The notes beneath the pieces were generated by a model. The model did not search any database. It saw only the letters and a program-made list of their open reading frames with translations, and had not been told where the DNA came from. DNA of 64,000 nucleotides from positions 9,484,041 through 9,548,040 of the forward strand of contig CM026565.1 in the NCBI GenBank assembly GCA_015143295.1. Direction: 5' to 3'. Made by a program: the position numbers and the translations under genes. This document shows positions 33,088 through 44,309 of this stretch, piece by piece. Source of the DNA: Tetracentron sinense. Taxonomy: Eukaryota; Streptophyta; Magnoliopsida; Trochodendrales; Trochodendraceae. The number at the start of each line of letters is the position of its first letter. The first letter of the stretch is position 1.

Positions 33088-34850
33088 CCCGTGCCTGTCA
33101 TAGCCTAGGGTGTGCTGTTAGTGTTCTATCTTGCCCTAGTGCTATGCTATTTGTGTATACTAGTTTTTTTGTATTTGATTTGGTATGTTTTTCTGTTTTC
33201 TTTATTTTGAAAATTCTAAAAAAACATTGAAAAACCATAAAATCCAAAAAGATTTTTTTCATGTCGCCCTTGTTTGACTTGCATGATCTGCATTCCTTGT
33301 GTGATCTTCATTTCTATACTTGTCCAGGGTTGAACATGAGTTTGTTGCTAATTGAGGATATATCACCTTCATAGTCTCTTGGTTAGGCTGAAAATTAGAC
33401 CAATTTTATCTTGAACAGTTAGAGACTTATTCATGTGTGTATGCTTTACGAATTTCACATGCACTCTGACTGATACTGTTGAGAGTTCTATTTTCCAATC
33501 TGTAGTTGTTTGACTTATCCCAAGAGTGTGACCTTGGATGACCAATCTAGAATGACCATATTTGTTAGTCATCCCCATTTTGTGTATCCTCCATGAGTAT
33601 AAAATTGTTGCAATGAAAAGGGCTACCTACTGGGATAGTGTGAAAGTCACTATTAAAAGCAAACAGTATGAAATGGCTACTTAGGCGGACAGTAGGTTTT
33701 TATCTGGATCACTAGAGTGAAAGCCCCTGCTACTAATAGCTAGGACTACTTACCTGGATAGTGTGAAAGCTATCATTGCATGAAAAGATATGATCAGATA
33801 AAGATCATCAAAAGAAATCTTACAAACTGGAGGTATTTGACCAAAAATAAAAGAGAAATATTGAGTCAAATAAAATGGATAAAGGAGCATTAAAATGTAA
33901 AAAATCATCATATCTGGATCTAACTAGGTTTGACTTCTAAGATGTATGTCTTCGGGAGTCCCCTTAGTGGTAAATGGCATACCCTTGGAAAGGGAAAGAA
34001 ACCTTGATCTAGTATCTTGTCAGACCACCACTACACACAACGCTTCACTTTTGAACTGTTCACTAAATGTGTCTAAGTGAATTGGCTATGCTTTAGCATT
34101 CTATGAGATTTAGTTAGATGGGTATCCTCAGTCGGACTAACTAATCATGTTCTTCATTGGATTTGTAATTTTAAATTACTACTGCTTGGAATGCTTTTGA
34201 TGCATGTTTGTGTGGCACGTGATATTTTTTTTTGTATTATTATTATGTGGTCTCTTATTTGTTTACCATGGGCCTTTCTAGCATAAGTGCCCAATTTTTG
34301 GTGGTATTCTTGATCTTAGGGGCAAAAGATCAAGTTGAGTTGTTGAGGGGGAGTTCTATGCCTGAGTAGTTGAGGGGGAGTTTGTGCTTTATATTTCTAT
34401 CTTGTTCCCCGCTCTTTGGTCCTTCATTGTCTGCACTTGATTGGTTGTACTGTGGTTGCCTTAATATTTCACATTTGCTAAATTAGTATATTTTTTTTGT
34501 GATATTGGCTTCATGAATACCTTTGGCAATTGTGCCAAAAAGGGGGAGAATGTTGGGTATTATTTCCCAAGTTCAGTACATTCCTTGCATTACCTGTGCT
34601 TACTTAGTTTTACATTCCATACATGCTTCACTGGGTGTTTTGTTTATGAGCAAGTGCAGGGATTGCAGCAGATAGAATTTGCTTGAAAAGAGCTTTAGTG
34701 TCTTTATTCAAGATGATTTTTCAATTGGTGTCATGTAATAATGTTGGAGTCATGTATGTCCTAATTCACCGTTTTGATGTGTTTGGGCGAGTTTGTGTCA
34801 AGTCATGTACTTCAGTTTGGTTTTGCCACGGAATTGCCAAAGGGGGAGAT
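33088..34850 (+). other. Sirevirus-like 3' untranslated zone with multiple purine tracts
   Basis: No gene is visible. Repeated phrases of the type ACTGGGATAGTGTGAAAG occur at 33630-33770. Purine tracts occur at 34343-34353 and 34370-34380 (TTGAGGGGGAG), 34540-34550 and 34840-34849 (AAAGGGGGAGAT); the last primes the 3' LTR. The TTGCCAAA context beside the last tract matches a known Sirevirus hallmark. Confidence 0.78.
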
Positions 34851-36366
34851 TGTAAAGTCCATGTTTTTTGGTGTTGGCATATTCCCCCGTCAAAACAAGT
34901 GAGTCTAGCTGTCTAGGTGTGTGTCTTGTGTCATTACCTACAAGCATCCACGCCAAAGCGAAGTTGAAGACCAAAGAAGACCGGTTGATTCACTCGGTTG
35001 ATCATTTCCTTCATAGGATGGTAAGTGACCTAGATACCATGTGACCATAGGTGGGATTTGACCTAGAATAATCCTAACATGATGCCCTATGTGGTAAGTG
35101 TCCTAGTCGAATCATACGGACCCTAAGTGATGAGATTAGTAGTGCAAAACAAGTTAACAATGCTGAAATTTTTCAAAAAACCAAGGTTGCTTGTGAGGGG
35201 TATATCTCCCAAACCGTAGCTCAAATGTTGCTCTATAATATGTCAAATCGACCGTGTTGAAAAGGGATACAACTTTTGTGAAAAGACAGAGAGCTGAAAA
35301 TGAAGTTTTAAATTCGTTTTTAGCCTCAAGGTCGACCCTGGGCGTTTAGGGTCGACCCTAAAGTGCCAAAAATATATATGATGAATTTGGACAGCAAGTT
35401 GATTTTTTTAGGGTTGACCCTAAGAGACCTTTTGGTCAACCGAAGTGGTATGTTGGGTCGACCAATGGATCCCCATGGGTCGACCCTGATAAGGGAGTAT
35501 TGCTAAAATGTTTCCTTTGCTTGCCACTTTGGTTTTTAACATATTTTAGCAACTTCTAAACATGTTTTTTGATTCCCTTTATATACAGAACCCTTCCACT
35601 TCGTGGGGAACAACTAAAGGAGTGTAGGGAGAGTATTTTTAAGTGTCTCCAAAGGTCATGAAACTTATGGAACATATTTTTCTCCTCCCCTTTTGTTAGT
35701 GCATTAAACCTAGAGATTACAAGCCAAAAGTTCCAATATTACTTATTTGGACTTGTCCTTTGAAGGAGTCCATCTAGGTATTGATTTATATCAAACCATC
35801 AACCCGTTCTGGATAGAACACCTTGGCTGGAGTGTTCCAGAGCCTTTACAAAGGAGATCGATCCAAGACGGATCGTGGATGTGTGAATTGGTCGGTGGAA
35901 TCCGAAGCTGTCATTGACGAAGATCGATCGGAAGATCATGGACTATTTTTGAGATACAAAGAGAAGTACAAGTGGCTGTGGTTGATCATGGGACTTGAGA
36001 GTACGTGGTGACTTTTGGAGGCATGGAGGGCTAAGGATTGAAGGATCGTGGTGTCGATTCCGAAGGAGTCAAGTTCGAGTCTTGTAAGTTCTTGCTTACC
36101 TTTGTCTTAGTGGATTCTCATGGCTGGACTAGGTCCCGTGGTTTTTCTCAGAAGGGTTTCCACGTAAAAATCATTGTGTTATAGTTTGCTTGGTTTTATA
36201 TTTCTGCATTGAAATTTTATCATCCCTTAAGCTAATAACTTAATTGTTAAAATCATGAAAAGGGTAGATAGACTTTTAAGGAAACCGAACCATCCCCTTG
36301 AACTTGTGAGATTCTCAACTCAAACATTGATTTGAGGTTCACCGAGCCGAATTTGTTTTTTTTTCG
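34851..36366 (+). repeat. Sirevirus-like 3' LTR
   Basis: It has the same 1516-bp length as the 5' LTR with scattered substitutions. It ends in TTTCG where CA is expected. A TATA-like motif lies at 35578-35587. Confidence 0.88.
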
Positions 36367-37168
36367 CATGTCAAGTGATGACAAGAACAAGCAAGACAAG
36401 TGATTTCAAACAAGAACAAGACAAGCATGTATGATTCCCACGAACAAGAAAAAGATAAGAAACAAGTTTTCAAACATGACAAGTAAGGTTTGAAAGAAAC
36501 ACAAAAGACTATTTTCAAGAATAAGACATGATTTTTAAGCACCAGTTTTATCAGAATTTTCGTATTCATTCAAGCATGTCAGGATTATTACATTGCTTTA
36601 CTTACAATGCCGTGAATGTCATATGTTGTTATTATTTTTTTAAATTGAAGTGCTAAATTATATCTCGTTGCTCTTGTGTGATTGTTATTGCCATGGTTAA
36701 ATAGTAGCTTGTACTTGCTGAGTATTCCATGCTCAGTCGTACTTTTATGTCGGTAGGTACCGAGGAAGGCCTCAACCCTGAGCCTTGGATTGAGGAAGAG
36801 TATATAGAGGAGAGAGAGCTTCTTATCCCAATATAGTCGCAGGAGGATAGAGACCGCGATGTCTGGTCATGCCTAGATTACTGTTGATAGGAGGGGCAGT
36901 GAGGCTTGGCTTATTTTGTATTTTGATAGGTGGGCATGCCCACCTTTACCTTAATATATTTTGTATATATATTCACTTGGAATACAGACCACTTTATATA
37001 GAAAAAAAAAGTTAGTTCACGCTTCTGCACTCATGTGTAGCTTTCACACTCTAATTATTGTTGTTATTATATCATGTTAGCCTTGTTCATTATAGGATGG
37101 TTTGACAAGTATGAATAGTTACCTCTAAAGTATCCCTTAACTCCTAAAGGATATCTTGGGGCGCGACA
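36367..37168 (+). repeat. TkC LTR, 3' segment
   Basis: It contains the CTGAGTATTCCATGCTCAG hairpin, the microORF, a second dyad AGGTGGGCATGCCCACCT near 36927 and the terminal GGGGCGCGACA, followed by target copy ACGGG. Confidence 0.85.
36747..36887 (+). pseudogene. LTR microORF in TkC (DYC type) with one stop
   Basis: ATG, then MSVGTEEGLNPEPWIEEEYIEE, with one in-frame TAG where TkJ has a Gln codon, then DRDRDV and CLDYC before TGA. The 47-codon length equals that of TkI and TkJ. Confidence 0.5.
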
Positions 37169-37468
37169 ACGGGTACTAGCATCTGTCTCAAAGTAAGTAC
37201 AAGATAAGTGATAAGAATGATCTCATAAGGTAAGAACTTTATAAGATGCATAAGTTACTCACAAGTTATATGAAGTACGCATTATTAAAGCACGAACTGA
37301 ATGTTTAATTTAAAGTATGATTTTAAGATTATGCTAATGTTATCTCATTTTAACTTCTGCACTCTGATCATGTATGAATTTTGATGAACTGTATCCTGTA
37401 TGGCATATTAATGAATTGTAACATGGTTAGTTAGTAGTTTGTGTACGCTGAGTATTGAATACTCAACT
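37169..37468 (+). repeat. TkB 3' LTR, segment 3
   Basis: It resumes at ACGGGTACTAGC, collinear with 10670-10968 of the 5' LTR. It stops inside the hairpin arm (AATACTCAACT), where TkE inserted. Confidence 0.88.
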
Positions 37469-37766
37469 TGTCGTGACCCAAAACCCATCCTAGGAGTTAG
37501 AGTGAACTTTGGACGACTAATCATGACTTACATGACTTGCTTGACAAACAAACCTACAAAACCCACAGAGCACATACAATAGAGGATAGCGGAAACATAC
37601 TCTAACATGGTACAACGGAAGATTTAACCAAACCTCTATGTATATATATATGTGATCCAAGTTTATACAAAAAGATACACAAAAGAAAGTGCGGACAGGC
37701 CCGCCAAAATACATGAATACATCTCTCTCAACTCACCCACAACTATTCACTCAGAATCTACCACCT

Positions 37767-37886
37767 CTAATAATAACCCTCTACCGAAGGTTCCTCCACA
37801 AGTTTCTCGACATACTCTTCTTCTACCCAAGGGTTCGGAGCACAGATATCAAAAGGAGCAGCCGCTCCGCTATCACCTACCAACAT
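37767..37886 (-). CDS. LTR microORF, 39 codons (GYY type)
   Basis: It is open from ATG 37886. The peptide begins MLVGDSGAAAPFDIC, keeps PWVEEEYVEK and ends VEGYY. It is the same length as in Tk1, TkS1 and TkK although this LTR is on the other strand and diverged. Unknown function; it may be an exon and not a free ORF. Confidence 0.48.
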   Translation of the reverse strand: MLVGDSGAAAPFDICAPNPWVEEEYVEKLVEEPSVEGYY

Positions 37887-38216
37887 AAGAAGTACGGCTG
37901 AGCATGAAATACTCAGCGGGTACCAAATGCTAACCAACAATCATGGCAAAACCATAGCAATATAGAAAGCAAGAAGCAGTTCACATATATAAAGCAAGAA
38001 CAATTTATATCATCACAAGAAAGTAAAGCAGTTTATAATCATGCTTGCATTCGTAAAAGCTGATAAAATCCTTGAAAACATTGTGCACTTGACTTGACTT
38101 AAAACACCCATTTCGTGCTTGAAAATTTTTCTTGTCTGTCTTGCTTGATCATGTTGAGCGTGTCATGTCATGCGTGTTATGCGTGCTTGCTTGGAATTTA
38201 AACATGTTCATGCTAC

Positions 38217-38400
38217 TTGTGAGGGAAGGGAGACCCTTCTTCCTAAATGCTCATGCTTGCCATGTCATGTCCCATGCTTGCTTGAAAGATAAACTACTTG
38301 TGAGGGAAGGGAGACCCTTCTTCCTAAATGCACTTGCGAGGGAAGGGAAACCCTTCTTTATGATATGTACTTGCGAGGGAAGGGAAACCCTTCTTTATGC
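38217..38400. repeat. Leader tandem repeat of TkE
   Basis: Units containing GAGGGAAGGGAGACCCTTCT recur, the same family as in Tk1 and TkK. Confidence 0.8.
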
Positions 38401-39297
38401 ATGATAGTCTTGTTCTTGCCAAAAGCAAGGTAAAACATATTGTAGGATATGTCCCACCTCTAATTCTCGTTCTTGAAAAACCTCGGTAAATCATGTCATG
38501 CATGTTGTGCTCGTGGAATCATCTGCATACTTGCATTTGAATTTAAATATGACAATTGGGTAATTTACAATACATATAACATCAATAATTTGAGCAAGTC
38601 AATATTCATGCAATTTAGGGAAGACAAGAAGCACACTTTCATAGGCCATCGCAAGTTCCATAATTAATTTAGCATGCATTTCTTAATTTATAACTCATTT
38701 TATTCACCTTGGCATTTCATCAAACATGGGGTGTGTTCATTATTTATTAAGCCTACATCATGCTTTTCTAGGTGGGTTGATGCTCACATCGCACAAGTAT
38801 CTTTATTATGGATACAATGCCCTCCCCATTTCATTCATCACAACCATACACACGGCATCCAATCGCCCATTCACATCCAACAACCATTCATTCATCCCAT
38901 TTGGTTCATACATTAGGGAAACCATAAAGAAGAAGGGAAGAAAAGAGGTATGAACTAGGAGGGTAGTAAAAGGTACCGACTTTGACAAATGAGGGAAGAA
39001 ACCCCTTGTAAAAACGTGCGTGAGTTACTACCCTAGCTTGGGGAGCGTAGTCCTCACGAGCTTGAACCTTGAACTTGAAGAGACACGAGCTTAAAGTGAT
39101 CTAGGGTTCTTAAAACCCTTTGATTTCTCCCCAAAAGCAAACCCTAGGTTAGAAGTCTCCTCCTCCTTTCTCTCTATCTCTTAAGGTCTCTACTTAGGGT
39201 TTGTGAACCCTCAAATGCTCGGGCAAAGCCTTTAAGGCATGAGTGAAACGCCCAAAAGATGAAAACGCCCTTACTAAATTTCTGCAAAAATGTGAAG

Positions 39298-39460
39298 ACC
39301 GAGCGATCGGTGGTTATGACCGATCGATCGGTTGCCCATCGAGCGATTGGTCAAAAATATGCTCTCTGGAAAAATTCCCCATACAAAAAAGTTAACCAGT
39401 TGATAGCCTCCGATCGATCGATTGTGGACCGATCGATCGCTGTTGTGGACCGAGCGATCA
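39298..39460. repeat. GATCGATC palindrome cluster, TkE U3
   Basis: CGATCGATCG and CGAGCGATCGGT-like palindromes recur between the TTTCTGCAAAAA marker and the U3 block, the site where Tk1 and TkJ carry minisatellites. Confidence 0.8.
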
Positions 39461-39674
39461 GTGCTCTGCAGGTCCAAACTGTTTTGGCCATATCTTTTGA
39501 CTCGTTCGTCGGATTTTGACGATTCAACTTGCGTTGGGTTCGTACTTTGAAAAGGAACATTTTTGAAGTTTTAAAATTTTCAATTTCTACATTATTTATT
39601 AATTGTACTACGCTAAAGGCAAATTGGCTACGAAAGTGCTATGCATTAAGCATGAAAAAGTCTGGGGTTCTACA

Positions 39675-40067
39675 CAACTGAACTGTTATTTCGGTAGGTT
39701 CTAGGTGGGATGATCATGCTATAGAACCAAGGGTCCAGCAGGAGCTTGTTGGGGATCAGCATGCAGATGATAGGAACCTCAACATGTGGCTTTATGGTTG
39801 ATTTTGAGAGAGAGAGTGACATGTATTTTGGGATCTCATATGGGGTTTTGGTTAAACTTGGGTTACGTAACCTGAGTTATCAATATGTGTAAATACAAAA
39901 TTTTATATTTCAGTTTTTGTTGACTTTTGTACTTGGAATACAGTTGATGTTACGAGAAATTAGGTTTATTAGTTGTCATACCTTGTATACACTTTGCAGG
40001 ATGGTTTGAAGTATAAGCCACGTCGCCAATGTCTCATCTCTCCTAGGTGGGATTTTGGGGCATTACA
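39675..40067 (+). repeat. TkB 3' LTR, segment 4
   Basis: It is collinear with 10969-11359 of the 5' LTR and ends GGGGCATTACA. The TkG LTR resumes at 40068. Confidence 0.88.
39688..39801 (+). pseudogene. LTR microORF remnant in TkB 3' LTR
   Basis: It begins ISVGSRWDDHA (ATT where others have ATG) and ends MWLYG before TGA; there is no stop in 37 codons. The 5' LTR copy (10978-11095) is shifted by one base. The PWVEEEY core is not preserved, so TkB is the most divergent member. Confidence 0.35.
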
Positions 40068-40455
40068 GTGTTTCAATACTCAACCGTACATTTTGATGTC
40101 GGCAGGTCCATTTGACATATAGAATCATTTATGTGGGTTGAAGAGGAGTACGTTGAAGATCCGGTAGGCAGTTATCCCAAGGAAGGGAAGGACTTAGACA
40201 AGTGGCCTTACGAGACATACTATTGAGTGATTGAGAGCGAGTGATATGTATTTTCTTTTTGATGAGTGAGCATGTTCACTCTTACTTTGATTTTTGTTAT
40301 ATGGTATAAAAGTTTGGAATGCGATGATGTTATAAGATAAAATTTTTAACTTCCGCTGTAGCATGCCTTGTTGATTGTACAGAATGGTTTGTTATGATAT
40401 GTTAGTCATGCACAAGGTCACTCCTAACTCCTAGGGGGGATTTTGGGGTGCAACA
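40068..40455 (+). repeat. TkG 5' LTR, 3' fragment
   Basis: It starts within the hairpin (TTTCAATACTCAACCGTAC) and ends GGGGTGCAACA. It carries a broken microORF near 40096-40226: MSAGPFDI then a stop, and WVEEEYVED in another frame. Confidence 0.82.
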
Positions 40456-40706
40456 GAGTTTGTATCAAAGCATAAGGCATTAGGCCCCGTCTAGGGAGTC
40501 GTATTCCAATTAGAGACTACCGGTTAGTCTTTGTCCATAACTAGTTAGTAAATCAATTGAACCTAGTGTCTTAGCTTCGCTAGGAATATCAACTGTACTT
40601 TGATGCTATTATGTGTAGGTATATATACCATATCAAATAATGAAATGTTGATACCATCTGGTTTCCAAGTTAGACTTATGGATTACTGTTGTTCTCAGGA
40701 TACACC
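40456..40706 (+). other. TkG primer site (decayed) and leader
   Basis: TTGTATCAAAGC (40460-40471) stands where TGGTATCAGAGC is expected, two changes away. No gene. Confidence 0.75.
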
Positions 40707-41962
40707 ATGAGACGTGGTAACCGAGGTCAAGGATACCAGACTCGGGGAAATGGAGGTGAAGCTCTAGTGGGTGAGGAGCAACCCAACTTTGCTCAAGCCT
40801 TCACATCTATAGTCGAGACATTGGCTATGCTTGCAGTCAGGCAGCCCGCTACTATGCTGGTTGTACCAATACCTCCTCCACACAGAGCACAGGCAAGAGT
40901 TGATGCTTTTTGAAGGATGAGGCCTCCTATCTTCTATGGTAGCATAGACCCCGATGGTGGCAGAAGCTTGGGTTATGGAGCTAGAGAAGTTGTTTGCAGT
41001 TTTGATGCTTACGAAGGCAGAAAGAGTATTGTGGGCCACCTTTGTGATGAAAGGTGAGGTAAACTACTGGTGGCGATCCACCCTAAGAACGAGATACTTG
41101 ACTCAAATGGGTCAAGAGTGGTCATGGGGAGAGTTTCTTGATGTGTTCTACAAGAAATACTTTCCAATCGGACTATGTGAGAAGAAGGAGATGGAGTTCA
41201 TTACCTCGGAGCAAAGTAATATGTTTGTGGCCGAGTATAAGGCCAAGTTCTCGGCGTTGTCTCGCTTTGCTCTGTACATTATAGCCACAGAGGCTATAAA
41301 AGCCCAAAATTTTGAAAGGAGCTTGAAGGGCTATTTGAGAGAGAGAGTATCGATGTTTCAGCACAAGATATATGCAGAGATGAAGGACAATGCCCAGTTA
41401 GCTGAGACTAACTCAAAGGATTTCTTCGAGAGGAGGGATATGGTTAAAGGCCAGTCGAGTAGCTCAACACAGCTTGAGAAGACAGCTAGAACTGCCCTGC
41501 ATCAGACTTCCAGGTCAACACAGTCGTAGAGGCCTCCTTTTTCACCTCAGACTCATAGGCCGCCTTTTTCAGCACAGGCTCCTCGTCCTATGGCTTCGCA
41601 GTCTTTTCGCCCGACTACTACACAGGCTACTCAATATGGGCAGCCCACATCCTCTTCGTCATCTTTTGAGGAGTGTACATTTTGTGGTTAGAGACACAAG
41701 GACGGAGAGTTCCGGAGGGCATTTGGTGGTTGCTTCCATTTTGGTGAGAAAGGGCATATGATACTAGATTGTCCATGTCATTAGCATCTAGACTAGCCCC
41801 AGTCTCTGGGAAGCCGACCTCCAGTTAGGCAGGATTCCCAATAGGGGTCCTTGCAGGCATCTAGGCCCTCACATCCCACACGGTCGCCTCGTCAGGCAAA
41901 TCAGGGTCGGGTCTTCGCCATGACGAAGTAGGACGCACATGTATCTGACGATGTTGTGCAAG
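40707..41962 (+). pseudogene. gag: TkG gag, decayed
   Basis: It starts MRRGNRGQGYQTRGNGGEAL. A TGA near 40913 ends the first part. A second block (40954-41527) holds LEKLFAVLMLTKAERVLWA, FYKKYFPIGLCEKKEMEF and ATEAIKAQNFERSLK, the gag core. Near 41670 the cysteine region CTFCG is followed by a stop, and in the zinc knuckle CFHFGEKGHMILDC one cysteine has become Phe. It ends at GTGCAAG/GTACG. Confidence 0.87.
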
Positions 41963-42099
41963 GTACGCTCAAGTCAAGTTGTCAAAGTTATAACTTGTTG
42001 ATTATGTATTTAAGTATGTGTTACTGGATGTATGAATGTGTTATTTATAATTATTCAAGAGTGTTTGTTGCTTGACACTTAGTTAATTTTAATGCACAG
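41963..42099 (+). other. Candidate gag-pol intron of TkG (137 bp)
   Basis: It starts GTACGC after CAAG and ends TGCACAG before G, preceded by a T-rich stretch. Removing it joins the gag frame (VVQ) to the protease lead-in (SECLARVLI) in frame. Keeping both splice dinucleotides in such a decayed copy points to old ancestry. Confidence 0.55.
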
Positions 42100-43588
42100 G
42101 CCCTTTGGTAGTAAGCGAATGCTTAGCACGTGTGTTGATCAACACTGGATCAATGCATTCTTTTGACTCGCCTAGTTTTTCCAAGGGCTTTACTTCAGAG
42201 CCGAGTTAACTACTTCAGGAGTTATCCATTTTGACTCCGCTCGTCAAGTCTGTTGATGCAGACAAAGTGTATCGGGACTACATTGTGTAAGTTGGGTAGC
42301 ATCAGTTGCCAGTCGATTTGATCATTCTTGAGTTCCAAGACTTAGACTTTGATGTCATTTTCGGGATGGATTGGCTCTTGACTCACCACGGGCATGTGGC
42401 GTGCTTCAAGAAGATGGTGAACTTTCAACCGGTTAGAAAGAATCCATTTCACTTTCGAGGGCTACGGAGGTGAGACATTGCTCGTCTTGCAGCTCTAAGT
42501 CTATCGAACCTGGAGGGGCGAGACTCCACAGCCATTCCAATTGTGTACGAGTATATGGATGAATTTCCTAACGTATTGTTGGGTTTACCTCTAGATTGGG
42601 TGATAGAGTTCGCCATCGAGCTTGCTCCAGGCACGACTTTAATTTCTAAGGCTCCGTTCAGGATGGCCCCTATTGAGCTTAAGGAGTTGAAGGAGCAATT
42701 AGAGGAATTACAGAACCTTGGATTCATCTAATCGAGTGTTTCACCATGAGGAGCTCTTATGCTCTTCTTGAAGAAGAAGGATAGGTCGATGCTGATGTGC
42801 ATTGACTACAGGTAGCTGAACAAGGTCACGACCAAGAATTGTTATCCATTACCTCGGATAGACGACTTGTTTCGACTAGCTAAAGGGAGTGAGGTTCTTC
42901 TCGAAGATTGATCTCCGATCTGGGTTCCATCAGTTGAAGATCAACTGAAAATGTTTCCAAGCCTGCTTTCAGGACTCGGTATGGGCAATTCGAGCTCCTG
43001 GTTATGCCTTTCGGTCTGACAAATACACCGACTGCATTCATGGATTTGATGAACCGGGTGTTCAGGCCATCTCTTGATCGATGCGTGATCGTCTTCATGG
43101 ATGATATCCTAGTGTACTCCAAGACACAGGGTGATCATGATAGAGATCTACGTCTCACTCTATAGACTCTCCGAGAGCATAGCCTGTATGCTAAGTTGAG
43201 CAAGTGCGAGTTTTGGTTAGAGAATGTAGCATTCCTTGGCCACGTGGTATCTCCCGAGGGTATTTCAGTTGATTCTGCGAAGATAGAGGTAGTGATGAAC
43301 TGGGAGAGGCCGAAGATTGTTACTGAGATTCATAGTTTTCTAGGCTTGGCAAGGTACTACATGAGGTTTGTGGAGGGGTTCTCCAGCTTAACTGCTCCGC
43401 TTACTTTTCTCACGCGGAAGAATGCTAAGTTCACTTGGAGTGATAGATGAGAGGAAAGTATCATGGAGTTGAAGAAGAAACTTACTACGGCCTCTGTTCT
43501 CACAGTTCCATCTGGGAGTGACGATTTTATAGTCTACAGTGATGCATCACTTATCGGGCTAGGATCTGTTCTGATGCAGCGTGAGAAG
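42100..43588 (+). pseudogene. pol: TkG pol, decayed and cut within RNase H
   Basis: The protease reads RVLINTGSMHSF, so DTG has become NTG. The RT region runs [20 protein letters not shown], has stops near 42730 and 42745, and keeps FMDDILVY (about 43095) in place of [24 protein letters not shown] and [16 protein letters not shown] follow. RNase H begins IVYSDASLIGLGSVLMQ and is cut by TkH. It is the same protein family as Tk1 pol. Confidence 0.9.
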
Positions 43589-43900
43589 TGTCGCGACCCA
43601 AAACCCACCCTAGGAGTTAGTGTCACACCCCAAAATACCCCCTAGGAGTTAAGGGATACTTTAGAGGTGACTACGTGTACCTGTCAAACCATCCTGTAAT
43701 GCAAGAGGCTAAACATAATATAATACAATGATAATCAGAGCGCGGAAACTAAACATAAGTGCGGAAGCATAAGCCAACTTTTTCTTTTCTTCTATTACTC
43801 CATATAGTATTCCAAGTTAACATATACTAAATACAATCAAAGTAAAGGTGGACATGCCCACCTATCAAAATACAAAAAGGAACTCTCTAACACTCTCCTC

Positions 43901-44041
43901 TCAACAGTAGTCGAGGTATGGCCACACATCCAAGTCCCCATCCTCTTGAGACTGCCATGGGATAGGTGGCTCCCTCTCCTCTACATACTCCTCCTCGACC
44001 CAAGGCTCGGGGTCGAGGACATCCACGGTACCTGCCGACAT
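43901..44041 (-). CDS. LTR microORF, 46 codons (DYC type)
   Basis: It is open from ATG 44041. It begins MSAGTVDVLDPEPW, keeps VEEEYVEE and ends LDVWPYLDYC. An ATG six codons upstream, inside the hairpin, is in frame (MLSRTF), so a longer form is possible. It is acidic and tryptophan-containing, with no recognised family. The frame is intact in the youngest element of the window. Confidence 0.52.
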   Translation of the reverse strand: MSAGTVDVLDPEPWVEEEYVEEREPPIPWQSQEDGDLDVWPYLDYC

Positions 44042-44309
44042 AAAAGTACGGCTGAGCATGGAATACTCAGCGAGTACAAACTACTAGCTAACCATAACAA
44101 TAACGAACGCATAACAACAGTGAGCAATACAAGATATTAATTTAAAGCAATAGTGAAAGCATAAGATACATAGCCATATCTTGACATGCGTATATGAATG
44201 CAAAAACCTCGGTAAAACTCATGCCTCGGAAACCTTTTTCGTGTCTCGGTCAAATCATGTATGTGTGTCGTGTCTTGTCTTGTATTTCATGTCTTGATTT
44301 GTTCTTGAC

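Larger units (their letters stand above)
29633..36366 (+). mobile_element. Sirevirus-like element with gag only (non-autonomous)
   Basis: Two 1516-bp LTRs, similar but not identical, flank a 3.7-kb interior. It holds a tRNA-Met primer site, a gag relic with two zinc knuckles and a long 3' untranslated zone with several GAGGGGGAG purine tracts. That layout is typical of Sireviruses (copia superfamily). There is no trace of protease, integrase or RT. Flanks GCATG/ACATG suggest an imperfect target duplication. It sits inside the TkC LTR. Confidence 0.85.
18183..37168 (+). mobile_element. TkC, solo gypsy LTR carrying two nested retrotransposons
   Basis: The LTR begins TGTAGCGCCTC and ends GGGGCGCGACA. 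Its own sequence is 18183-18393, 28154-29632 and 36367-37168, about 2.5 kb, which fits the size of the other LTRs. It is flanked by ATGGG/ACGGG. No internal region of this element is visible, so it is best read as a solo LTR. It carries GCGATCGATCGC palindromes (18334-18370, 28162-28365), a leader repeat array and a microORF. Confidence 0.85.
37469..39674 (-). mobile_element. TkE, solo gypsy LTR (2206 bp)
   Basis: The plus strand reads TGTCGTGACCC to GGGTTCTACA, flanked by CAACT at 37464-37468 and 39675-39679, a perfect duplication. There is no internal region. It holds a microORF, a GAGGGAAGGG-type repeat array (about 38217-38400), the U3 block (39476-39570) and a palindrome cluster. Confidence 0.93.
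9285..40067 (+). mobile_element. TkB, pol-deleted gypsy element with multiply interrupted LTRs
   Basis: The visible order is 5' LTR (9285-11359, left part outside the window), primer site, gag relic, protease stub, purine tract (about 13207-13223) and 3' LTR. The 3' LTR is in four pieces: 13224-14515, 17076-18182, 37169-37468 and 39675-40067. Their sum from the point matching 9285 equals the 5' LTR fragment to within a few bases, which supports the reconstruction. Most of pol is missing. TkB sits in the 5' LTR of TkG. Confidence 0.88.
40068..43588 (+). mobile_element. TkG, old gypsy element (host layer)
   Basis: It holds the end of a 5' LTR, a decayed primer site, gag, an intron-like segment and pol up to RNase H, where TkH cuts in at 43588. 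Its remaining pol, 3' LTR and upstream LTR lie outside the window. Many stops and lost catalytic residues make it the oldest gypsy layer here. Confidence 0.88.

Noticed and set aside
34683..34916. Possible env-like or extra ORF in the tail of the Sirevirus-like element
   Set aside because: Only 77 codons, runs into the LTR, and has no signal peptide or membrane segment pattern of Sirevirus env-like proteins.
39259..39560. Overlapping frames rich in DRSI/IDRS repeats (also 45573-45841, 52056-52324)
   Set aside because: They are readings of the GATCGATC palindrome cluster; palindromes give similar frames on both strands.
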